From Cheiracanthium punctorium (lineage: Eukaryota > Arthropoda > Arachnida > Araneae > Cheiracanthiidae), in the NCBI GenBank assembly GCA_038373885.1, contig JAWZYV010013562.1, positions 124,001 to 188,000 of the forward strand: 64,000 nucleotides of DNA, read 5' to 3'. The notes beneath the pieces were generated by a model. That model had not been told where the DNA came from, did not search any database, and saw nothing but the letters and a program-made list of their open reading frames with translations. The translations under genes were made by a program, and so were the position numbers. Below are positions 1-10,500 of this stretch, piece after piece. Position 1 is the first letter of the stretch. Each line of letters begins with the position of its first letter.

Positions 1-1399
1 TGATCAATTAAAAAAAAAACTATTTAACTTACTTTTATTCGAATAACACCAAAATGAACTACATACTTTTATCTTCCGAATGATCTATAATCTCAAGTAT
101 TTTGTAATCTTCTATATTTATAATACGCTAACGCATTGCGGTACCAAAATCGACGATATTTCTAAGCTGCGAACAGCAACAACTAGATGTAAACATTAGT
201 GTATTAATAATAACGTGCCTGCAAAAATCCAAATTAACAGTTAAATGACGCTAAATGGAGCCAGCATATTTGTTACTGAGGTATGTCACGCAGTAGCTAG
301 ATTACTATATAACAATAATGGATACGTGAAAATGAAAGTTCTTTCGGATCTTTTCACAGCTTTAAAATATCTAATTTACAATAGTTGGCGCATTTATCGC
401 TCAACTAATAAATGCAACCATGCAGTGGGCATTTTAACTATTTCTTGTTTTTTTTATATTGTAACTATAGGGATACGTATTAAATAATGGAACCATATTA
501 TAAAAAGAAAAACATCAGATAGCTAACTTTGGTACAACACTGGGTTTTTTTCAAAGAGAAAAGTACCTATTAGCGAAGCCATGAAGCTCATGAATGGAAG
601 GCACCGCACTAAATACTAATTTGAGGAAACCCGCAGTTGCGGCAATTAAGTATATCTCTAGGAATTTGTACAACATGTTTCACATCACCCAACACAGTAC
701 TTTTATAATCATTTTATGAATGGAAATTTCACCAATTATGTCTTTTTGTACATTTTGTAATGTCATTACTTGGCATGGCCACATCGGCATATATGACTAC
801 ACTTGAAATTTGTATAACCTAAATAAATTTAATCGAAAATTTCGTTAAAACAAAGAAACTTGATTTTCGTCAAATGAGTCCAATAATTTGGCCAACACTG
901 CACTAATCATAAAGAACAATAAGGTATAAAAAGCTGCGAAGCTTTCCGCCTTGGCGGCTACTAAATAAGATTTTCAGAGGTAGTCAAAGATTTATTGTGG
1001 AATTTTTGATGATTATATACTGTTATTTTTTATATATAACTGGCCATAACTCTGAAAATATTATTACAATAAAAATCTGATAGTTGGTGTCTTGGATAAC
1101 ATAGATAAACCCCACAAAATAGTGAAAATATCTTGTACAATATTTTACGTTATCCTTTTTGAAATGAATACATTTTGAGAAAAAATCAGACTTAGGTTAA
1201 ACGCATTCAAAGTATGAAGTGTTGTATTTTTGTAACAAAATATTCAACCAGAAAGTTAGAATTCACCACATTTATAAGTGACACCCTCTTTCTGCTCAAC
1301 TTCAACTAATTTTCTGTTTTCGCATAAGATGTAAGCGTTCTGTGGTATGGTCTAGTAGACCTCAAAGAAGCAGTAGCACAAGTATCTGTTACTTCTATA
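1..1399. other. non-coding, nothing recognised
   Basis: AT-rich sequence with only short chance frames on both strands. I see no exon with SM similarity, although the missing first coding exon of the SM gene could lie here or upstream of the window. Confidence 0.4.
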
Positions 1400-1960
1400 T
1401 TCTTTTAATAACAAAGCTTTTTGAACTGTTTTATATGGAGGAAATGTTCTCGGGGCACTTTTCTTTACAATATTGTATTGATCAACCAAAACAGCTAAAG
1501 CTTTTTCACCTGACATTAGCTGCTGTCGTTCAAGTGATTTTTTCTACGCTTTTCTATATCTGCTCGCTCGTTGTGGTCTTGTTTGTAACTTCTTTAAGAA
1601 GTTTTGAGGCCTGTGGTTGTACTTCATTTCCTAAGGCTTGTATTTTTTGCCGTCTCGTTCGCTCGGAACACGAATCAAATGGAACTTCTGAGTGGCCTAG
1701 TTTAGTTTCCGTAGATTTAATAAAGGAACCCGGTGTATCTGGCCACTTTTTATTACTTTTTTGGAACTTCTCTTCTGCGTGCTTTCATCCAACGAGATTT
1801 ATATTGTGACTTAAAATATGACAGTCTTCGCTTTACGTTGTTCAAAACTTTTTCATCACACTTGTTCGTTTTTTGATGTCTTCGGTCAAGAAATTTAATT
1901 GTTCTTCTATTACTCTGCTTCCAGAACTTTTCCTAATATCAAGAAGTTCTCTCCTCGAGA
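1400..1960 (-). pseudogene. degenerate transposon-like protein remnant
   Basis: On the minus strand a broken frame reads GHSEVPFDSCSERTRRQKIQ. It resembles the 'PFxxxSxRSKRRKT' segment that recurs in unnamed spider transposon proteins, which is a recollection and not a search result. Several stops and frameshifts interrupt it. No function is claimed. Confidence 0.35.
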
Positions 1961-2522
1961 TAAACAAAGTGTTAAAATTAGTTCCTGAAATATAAAACTA
2001 AAATTAAAAATGTGAACATTCGATGAGGAATATTCTTACTTAAGTACTACTCGAGTTTAAACACATAGCAGGTAACAAAGAATTGAAGCAAGAAAAAGAA
2101 ACTGTTTTCCAGTTTCTTCTAGTTTTCCTCATAGGTACTTATTCGGCAAAACAAGAGTGGATACTCGGATTGCTTCGGAACATAATTAATTATCATTATT
2201 TTGAAACAAGCCCATGCTAGGTATCTAAGGAGGGCGACGGACAGACCCATCAAAAGGGTACCGGCATCCATGATCAATATAATGACAAGGACGTATTTAG
2301 AGGGGGGGGGGGCAGATCCTCCCAGATAGAATTTTCAACATATAAATATGTATTTTTTTATTTAAGATTGAAAGTACCATATTTGAGACCCCATATTGAA
2401 ATAAATTTCTGGATACATCCCTGCACAATAGCTGTCACGTTTTGAGAATTTAGTAGGAAAAATGAAGCAAACTTCATTTGGACTACGTTGCGTTTAGATA
2501 TTTGAATACCTTCAGACTACAG

Positions 2523-2636
2523 GGTGGCTATAATTAAACTGCAAGTGTTCAAGGGATGCTATAGAGAAAACTACCGAGAATATTCCAGTGAAATTTGTTA
2601 TCTACACCTTTCAGAACATGCGCAAGTGAAATATGC

Positions 2637-2674
<38 letters not shown>

Positions 2675-3228
2675 GTCATTTTCACCCGATAGACAGAGCA
2701 TAGTACATCATATACAGTTTATCAAAATTCCATACAATTCGCTTCAGTAATTAAATTTTTGCAGTAACATGCAATCAAAAATTAACGTAAATTAAGATCA
2801 CAAACTAAGCAATTCATAAAGACGATCTGGAAAACAATTAAAACATTATTTACTCTCATTGACACTCATTGGACCTCTTCTTAATCGTTTCATACGTCGG
2901 TATTCTTTCAGAGTAGCTGAATAATGGCTACCATTCTGATAGAATATCTTCACTAACAATGCACATTCCTTCTTATTCAGAGTCATGATTGATCATTACT
3001 CAACGTAGTCTTGCTTTTGCACTGTTTGATGGGCTTAAAATTTGCATATATGACGTCCATAAGCATTGAAACACGATATAGCTCCATCTATCGGGTGTAA
3101 AGTGATTTTTTAATTGCATATTTGACTTGCGCATGTTCTGAAACGTGTAGATACCAAGTTTCACTGGAATAGTCCTGGTAGTTTTCTCTCCAGCACTCCT
3201 TGAACGCTTGCAGTTTAAATATGGCCAC
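2523..3228. mobile_element. ~0.7-kb MITE with ~170-bp inverted ends
   Basis: The segment 2523-2697 recurs in reverse complement at about 3060-3228, with shared blocks including TTTCAGAACATGCGCAAGT and CACCCGATAGA. The left arm carries a run of about 36 A (2637-2672) where the right arm has only about six, so the poly(A) grew inside a terminal repeat. There is no coding sequence, and target duplications are not obvious. The superfamily is unknown. Confidence 0.75.
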
Positions 3229-5200
3229 AATGTATTATGAAATGTATTGCACATAAGGAAAGATACATACAATTTTTTTATTGCTCATAATAAATATATG
3301 CATGGTGACAACCTGACTGACGACGGCTGAAATAACTTTAAAGTTAACCTACCAATAACCTTCGTATATAACCTTTTATATCTCAACTGAATCTAAACTA
3401 GAAGTATCCGCCGCGTTTCAGAACTGGATTCACATAGCCTGCTTATAACTACTTCGTTAACAATACTAGCTAGAATACCCTTTTTCGCTGTGCATGATAC
3501 TCAAGGCTTCAAGGTTATCGTTGGTCATTGTTGATCTAAACCGAGTTTTGATCAGTTTCACTTTTCACCTAGCATCAGCTTGATGCGGTCAATAAAATAT
3601 CAGTTTACCGGGTGGTTTCTCTTTTCCTCACTCCTTGGATGATTTCCATATTTAAATACTACATGCGTTGCCTGGGTGCATTATGTATTAAGGCATAATT
3701 TGGCGATAAACGATCGTTGCAGTTGTTAATTACTGATGCATTACCTGTTTTATTTTAAATACGTATCTTTTTAATGTGTATGCATTTTTCTTATTTCTAA
3801 CCATGGTTATAATTCTGCTGATATGTTTACTTAAATGTTTCAAGTTAACTTTTAAGTATTTCATTTTTTAATTATTATATTAAATATCACAATTAAAAAC
3901 AGGAAATTTTAAATAAGACCATTATTACATTCCTGCTAACATCCAAGGAATAAAATCCAGTAGATTTATGCGGTATCGCAATTTTAAAAATTTCATTGCT
4001 TATGCCTCATATGACACATCAAAATTTCAAATTTCACAATTTATTTTATGGATTTTTTTTTCTTTAAACACAAGTTGTTGCTCTAACACAAGAAAATACT
4101 TCACATTTTTTCTTGAACTTATTTATTGGACGACACAAACATCACATGCAGAACGATTAAACATTAAAAATAATTTGTTGCTCTAACACAAGAAGATACT
4201 TCACATTTTTTCTTGAACTTATTTATTGGACGACACAAACATCACATGCAGAACGATTAAACATTAAAAATACTATCGTCAACTCAGGGCATACAACTAA
4301 CTTCTTAATATCAGCTTTAATTAAAATACCTTCACAAAAGCCATTAAAAAAATCATTCATTACATGAATCAAATTGCCGCCAACATCACAGGGGGAACAG
4401 AACACAAAGTCCAGAATATTCTACCTCCAATCTTAAATCACTTCAGTTCGTAACGCCTGAATCCACTTCAGATCTAACAATATAGAAATATAGTGCTACA
4501 TAATAGCCATTACTTAGTGCTGACACCTGTACCACAAATACATAATTATCAAATGCAGTGCGAGAGGATTGATTGCACAGGAACACAGGTTGATACATAG
4601 TTCTTATTTTTAAAATGAACAGTTTGTTTTTTACAACAATTTGAGTTTGAAATTTTAATTTAACAGAAGGGGCGAATGTTAAATATCAGATTTGTAGCAG
4701 AGCTCAGAAATAACAGAATTCTTTTAACCTAAAATACAAAACACTTAAGTGTTTCTTTAGGACCACAGAGGTTTTTTTTTAATGTTTAAAATTTCACTAA
4801 ATATGTGCTTTTTAGACAAAGCAAAAGTAGTAAAATTTTTGGGGCATTGAACTCACAAATGTTACAAATGAAGGATTTGGTAACCAAATTTGAAATTTCC
4901 AGGAATCTTTTACAGATGAATAATTAACATAAGCACAAATCTCTTTATTATGGAACCAAAATACCATGGTACATTGGCCCATATTGAATGAATATACCAC
5001 AATAGCGGTATCTTTCAGAACTAATAGAGAAATAAATATGTCTATTATTAAAGCTACAAAATGTCAGAAAACCAGTCTAATTTTAATGTAAAATCAAACC
5101 AGGAGAAACCGTCAAAACCCAAGAGTTTCCTGGAGAATCCAGTAGAGTTGTCAGGCATGTTATTAAGAAAATAAAAGCAAGAATAAATTTACTACAAGAC
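3229..5200. other. non-coding intergenic or 5' region
   Basis: No recognisable gene. It is AT-rich and contains a 100-bp tandem duplication (4075-4272), listed separately. Short open frames here have no recognisable similarity. Confidence 0.5.
4075..4272. repeat. 100-bp tandem duplication
   Basis: Two copies with a period of exactly 100 bp, starting at TTGTTGCTCTAACACAAGAA (4075) and again at 4175. They differ at one base (AGAAAATACT against AGAAGATACT), which suggests a recent duplication. Confidence 0.95.
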
Positions 5201-5206
5201 GTCTTT

Positions 5207-5733
5207 CTAAACAATGTTCCTAGACTTGATGTTCTCTGCATATCTATATGTACAGATTTCTAGCTCTCGATACACGTTAACAGCCAACGTAAGCTGACCA
5301 TGTGAAAAACGTGGGGTGCCCAGATGAATACCTGCCACTTTTAATGTTTGTTCTTGACTCTTATTTATAGTGATCGCGAAGGCCACTTTCAAGGGGAATT
5401 GCAAGCGTTTGAAATGCAAAAGTAAATGTGTTGGATAATAGGTATTCGTGGTATTAATACAGTTTCTCCTTTGGCCTCGCCTGTGATGATACTGGCCTGC
5501 ACGATGCCTCTTTTCAGTTCCATGATACGCAACCTAGTGTCCTTCCACAATCTTGGTGCATCCAGCTTACGCATCAGTATTACAGACACACCTACCTTCA
5601 ATTTGTGAGACAGCACACCTGAAAGCTCTAGAGAGTTCAGAAACTCTACAGGGTATGTAGATGCATCGTCATTTATCATCACTGTATCGACTGATGTGTA
5701 TGTGGCCACCTCACCCACCAGGTACTTGATCAA
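5207..5733 (-). pseudogene. Helitron Pif1-like helicase, C-terminal part
   Basis: Helitron transposons carry a 5'-3' superfamily 1 helicase that unwinds DNA for rolling-circle replication. The minus strand reads YPVEFLNSLELSGVLSHKLK, then a frameshift leads into FPLKVAFAITINKSQEQTLK and LGTPRFSHGQL. These match the C-terminal Pif1 motifs (AFAMTINKSQGQTL, PxFSHGQLYVAxSR). The usual SRV end is replaced, and at least one frameshift makes it a pseudogene. The preceding part of the same gene lies at 6370-6780, separated by an inserted repeat element. Confidence 0.88.
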
Positions 5734-5740
5734 TAATTTT

Positions 5741-6368
5741 TACTTTCCGAACATGTACCATGTAAGGAAAGTATTGTAATCATGAAAAAATTAGACTTCG
5801 AGATTTTGGTGTATTGACACGTTTTGATGTTTTCTGAATACATTTATGCTATTTTTACGAGACGTGTGTGTGTGTGTGAACACGATAGCTCCTAAACGGG
5901 CATGCGATTGAGCTCAAACTGGGTATATATATGTTAAAAACCCCTGTCGCAAGACCGGTATTGATTTTGGTGTGTATAGGAGTTATAGTTTTTCTACAGG
6001 GCTACAATAAAGATTTCTTTTACATTATGGCCTACGGGAGGAAATTCTTGAAACTGCGCTAGCGTTTAAACGGTACATTCGATTGAGCTCAAATTGAGTA
6101 TATATGTTACAAACCATCATCGTAAGAATGGTATTGATTTTGATGTGCGTAGGACTTATAGTTTTTCTACAGGGCTTCGATAATGATTTCTTTTACATTA
6201 TGGCATATGGGGAGAAATTCTTGAAAGTGCGCTAGCGTTTAAACTGCGCATTCGATTGAGCTTCAATTTGGTATATATGTTTGACTTATTCATCGATTAA
6301 AATTTTTTTTTATGCTTGGTAATTATCTTAATCGTAAGTGTTCGGAAAGTCGAGTGAAGTCACTCCAG
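5741..6368. mobile_element. hairpin-ended non-autonomous element with 174-bp tandem repeats
   Basis: This element splits the Pif1 frame inside an A/T tract. Its left end is a 33-nt hairpin (5741-5773; arms TACTTTCC/GGAAAGTA). The arm sequence ACTTTCCGAACA (5742-5753) recurs inverted at 6339-6350, some 18 bp before the right junction. Inside are about 2.3 tandem units of 173-175 bp (units begin near 5905, 6080 and 6253) and a short GT run. Asymmetric subterminal repeats, a terminal hairpin and insertion in a T-rich site suggest a Helentron-associated (HINE/DINE-like) element. That class is an inference. Confidence 0.7.
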
Positions 6369-6369
6369 A

Positions 6370-6780
6370 TTTTTTTATTGACGTTTCCCCCTGACTTGTT
6401 CTTGGGCGCCAACATTGCTCTTTCACATAACCACTCCTCGTTGCTCAAGTTTAGTTTTAAGTTTGGAGAAACCTCATTAATTAGTTTATCCTCCGAACTT
6501 ACAACGTTGCATAAACAGCCTTCAAATTCTATTTGTATCTGCATTCTATTTGTTCCGCATCCATTACCCTACAGCCTTCGGCGATCTCTAGGAGATTTTG
6601 AGCGAAGATCCCAGAGTCTTGGTCGTTGTAGAGTTCTACTCTCATATTAGTTATAAGATGCAGTCTTTCTACCTTTGCCCAAAATGGTAACTTTGCTGAA
6701 GGTAACGAAGAATTTGAGTGAATTGAATGACTTGCCGTGCAATCCATCTTTGCGACGAAGTCTGCAAAAGAAATTCGCAT
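6370..6780 (-). pseudogene. Helitron Pif1-like helicase, middle part
   Basis: Two overlapping minus-strand frames give ERLHLITNMRVELYNDQDSG, then EEWLCERAMLAPKN and GGNVNKKI. These are the Pif1/Helitron motifs LTTNMRV and WLCERAILAPKN. The frame stops being Pif1-like at about 6370 and resumes at about 5736 after the inserted element. Joining across the insert gives the expected order of motifs. A frameshift near 6540 adds to the decay. Confidence 0.85.
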
Positions 6781-6999
6781 AAGTACAGCACAGATACATA
6801 ATAAAGCAACTACAGAAAAGTTTCATCTAAGTAAAATTGCTTGCAGTTAGATATTTTCACTCTCTATTTCTATTCGAGTCTAGTTCTATTTATGTGTATT
6901 ATTTCACAAAGCTTTAATTACTATTTCATCTGTTAAATACCAGTTTATTTTTGAATATTTTTTTTAATATCGACATGTTTGAATTGTTTGAAAAATATA

Positions 7000-7343
7000 T
7001 TAACCCTTTGCACTCGAGAAGTGACACCCAATCACCACTGTATGTGATGAGGTAACTCGAGAGGTGCCTCTCGCTCACCACTGAATGTGAAACAGTAAAC
7101 CCAACTGCCAACAACTGCGGAATAAAACTAACCACTTTCTGTTCACAGTATATATATTGAGTATTTTTTCAAAACAGTAACCAACTCACGCACTAAACTC
7201 AGCCATTTTGCCATAGTCTAAGTCGAAAATTAATGTTTACAAAAATTGGTAGATTTTATTCTGTAGATATTGGGTGGGATCATTAACTCGTCTCGAGTAG
7301 CTGGTTTGCTTGAGCAAAAAAGGATTCGAGCGCAAATGGTTAG
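7000..7343. mobile_element. piggyBac-like MITE
   Basis: Starts TTAACCCTTTGCACTCGAG (7000) and ends with its imperfect inverse near CGAGCGCAAATGGTTAG (7327-7343). TTAA followed by CCCTTTGCACTCG is the piggyBac target plus terminal-repeat pattern. The right-hand TTAA has decayed to TTAG. It is 344 bp with no coding capacity, ending about 50 bp left of the first SM exon seen. Confidence 0.6.
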
Positions 7344-7396
7344 TATTTCAAAAATTATTTTATTCATTATATTCATTTAATTGTTATTGTTTTCAG

Positions 7397-7528
7397 AATT
7401 ATTTGATGAAGTTTTTTTACCAATGAAAGTAGAAAACGAATGGAAAATTCTGATTGTTGATGAATTTGGAATGAAAATAATATCATGCTGTTTTCTAACT
7501 GAAGAAATAATTGCTTTTAACATTGCAT
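7397..7528 (+). CDS. SM gene exon (domain 1, N-terminal strand)
   Basis: The exon follows a TTTTCAG acceptor. Its first two bases complete a codon, then the frame reads through NEWKILIVDEFGMKIISCC, matching the Munc18 segment in which EWK leads into the first beta strand of domain 1. The donor is GTTTGT after GCAT (phase 1), a weak but usable site chosen because the next exon restores the frame with two bases. A piggyBac-like MITE ends about 50 bp upstream. Confidence 0.88.
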
Positions 7529-10500
7529 GTTTGTATCATAGTCATTATTATACAAAAATTCTCTTTACTTTTCATAAATGTTTTTGAACTTCGTTAAAGT
7601 TTTTAGTTCTATTAACATTTATTTTTTATATTTAGTATAAGGCTTGCCCAAATGAAAAGGAGACTTCAATTATACGTGAATAAATTATAATAACAATATT
7701 ATAAGTACAATGCCTGTGGAGCAGTTGAACTACGCATAATTACCATGCACATTGTAACACTGATCCCAGCGTGTAGGAAGAGAGTGAATGGCTTCTGTGT
7801 AGAAACTCGGTAGGTTGCTGAAGGATCCAGTTTTCCACGGTGTCTTGCATTTCCTTGTCACAGGTGAATGTCAAACCTTTAAGAGATTTTTTAAGGGGTC
7901 GAATACATGTGATATGGGGACATATCAAGGCTGTAAGAGGAGGATGTGGCAGGACCCCCCCCCCCATCGAAATGTTTTAAGGAGCTGGAGGGTGTTGTTG
8001 GCCACATGTGGCCTAGCGTTATCCTTCAGAAGCACTATCCCTTTCGAGAGCATTCCTCTACGCTTGTTCCTGATGGATTGTTTGAGCTTCACCAACGTGT
8101 TGCAATACACCTCAGCACTGTTACACCCCGCTGTAGCCACTCGATAAGTAGAGGTCCTCTCTCGTCGAAAAAGAAATTGAGTATCATTTTTCCGGCTATC
8201 TGGGCAGAATGGGCTTTTCTTGGACCAGAGAAGCTGCGATGCCGCCACTCCATGCTCATCCGTTTGGAGGCAGAGTCGAAGTGGTGACACCAAGTTTCAT
8301 CACATGCCACAATAGGGTGGTCCAAAATATTGAAGTTTTGAATTTTCATGTTCTCACCCTCCAAATTTGTTTCAATATATCTAAAATTAATTATGGCAAA
8401 ATTTAATCACTAACAAACAATATTTAGAGGTAGCTCAAGGAAGCTAAAGTTTCATACTTTGAGGTCATTTTGTTGTTTTTTTGCTTTTCTTATTTAGAAA
8501 AACATCTCTCATCTCAATATAAAAAAATTATTTTAATGTATTTAAAACTTGTTTGTATATATTACACAAAAAATTATATCATTTGTAAATCAATAGTTAG
8601 TTTTAAAGTATTTTTAGCACTTACAGTAGGTAATATCTGTTATATTCCAGTATTCCACTTAACGCTCATAGATGGCGGCACCAGACTTTGAGAACAGATT
8701 TTTTTAATTATTATTTTTGCTTTCAGTTGGTGGTAGTTGTAAATTATTTTTTGGTCTTTAAATTATAATATTTAGTGTTTTTAAAGTTACTTTTATTAAG
8801 TTTTATTACAACTGTATTTTTAGATTTAACTAACCCTTTAATCTGTAATCATGCAACCTTAACTGCAACTATCTGGTTTAGGTTTATTTAGTTTTGTTCT
8901 TAGTTTGGTTGTTCTGTGTTAGAAACATGGAAACAAGATCTAAAAATGAAGTTTACCTTCTCGGAAATACTCTGAATAAACTTAGCGGTAATAAATTACC
9001 TTCAATAGGTATGTCATTGAAATTTTTTCTTCATCCCCTTATTGAGTTGAAAGCTATAGTGCAAGAAGCATCTAAGGCAACAATAGTCGAGATTGCAAAG
9101 TGAAAGCCAGAATTCCCATGTGGGATCCACAGCATTGTCAAAAAAAAATTAGAGAAAATGTTTGAAGAATGGAGATTGTTAAAAAAGAACAAAGGACGTG
9201 AAACACCCAATCAAAAGACCAAAGAGAGTGTATTCTCTTCAAAATTAAATAATTTATTTGATATTGTCCATGCCAATGCATTTGACATAATAAAAATAGC
9301 TGAGGATAGAGATTTCTTGCTAGCTCAGTGGGAAGATGGAAGACGAGAATCCATGATTAGTATTGACAGAAATCTTTTTCAGAAAGAAAAACTTGCTGAT
9401 GAAAAAAAAAAAAAAGCCTTCTGATCAAGAAATTACAGAACATGAAAGATTTGCAGGAAACAGCATTACATTTTATAAATAACTCAGATGAAGATGAAAA
9501 TGATACTGAAAAGACAGTAGAATTGTTTGAAGATGACAGAGCCACACCGGGTCCTGGTCCATCAAAAGCTAAAAAAGGACGTTACAACATTATAACACCA
9601 GAATTAACAGCAGCTCTAGATAGGGCAAAAGTATCTGACAGAAAAGCTATGTTTATGGTTGCAGAAATTGCCAAGAGTTTGGGTACCGATATGAGAGATG
9701 TCAGCCTAAGCAGAAGTTCAATTCGCCGACAGAGAATCAGAAATAGAATTGAACAAGCCAACAAAGTAAAATCACAACTACAAAGTAATGTTCCTCAGAT
9801 TGTACACTGGGATGGAAAACTGTTACCAGAACTAACTTTAACTACCAAAGAGAAAACAGACAGACTGCCAATTCTAGTGTCTGGAAATGGGGTTTCGCAG
9901 CTTATCTCAGTTGCTAAACTTCCTTCAGGAACAGGTGAAACACAAGCCCATGCAGTTTACGAAGTTCTGAAAGAATGGAATATTGCTGACAAAGTATTTG
10001 GAATGAGCTTTGATACAACTTCTGCAAATAGTGGAAAGGATAAAGGTTCTTGTGTTCTTTTAGAGAAAAAGTTGGGAAAGAAACTTTTTTCTTTTGCCTG
10101 TCGTCATCATATTATGGAGCTTATCATTGGAAAAGTTTTTCATAATGCTTTAGGAACTTCTTCATGCTCAGAAGTACCTTTATTCAAACGTTTCCAGTGG
10201 CAGTTCCTAAATAGAGACAGATTTGAAGCATGTGTGAAAGATGATAGTATTTTATCCCTTGTGCAAGATGTAAAAGATGATATTTTAGAGTTCGCTGCTA
10301 GACAGGAATTATCACTTATAACAAGAGATGATTATCAAGAATTTCTAGAACTTGTTATTTTCCTTGGAGGGATACCTGCCAGAGGAATTAGATTTCAGGC
10401 ATCCAGGATCAATGCACCATGCTCGTTGGATGTCTAAGGTGATATATTCTTTGAAGATAGATGTCTTTAAATCCCAATTCAAACTCACAAAAAGGGAAGA

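Noticed and set aside
245..487. 80-codon open frame
   Set aside because: Low-complexity hydrophobic translation, no motif, no SM similarity, and no splice context that fits.
1342..1809. 155-codon plus-strand frame
   Set aside because: It is the antisense of a decayed minus-strand transposon-like protein and has no recognisable motif of its own.
3000..3272. 90-codon minus-strand frame
   Set aside because: It lies in the inverted arm of the MITE; the matching arm has no such frame.
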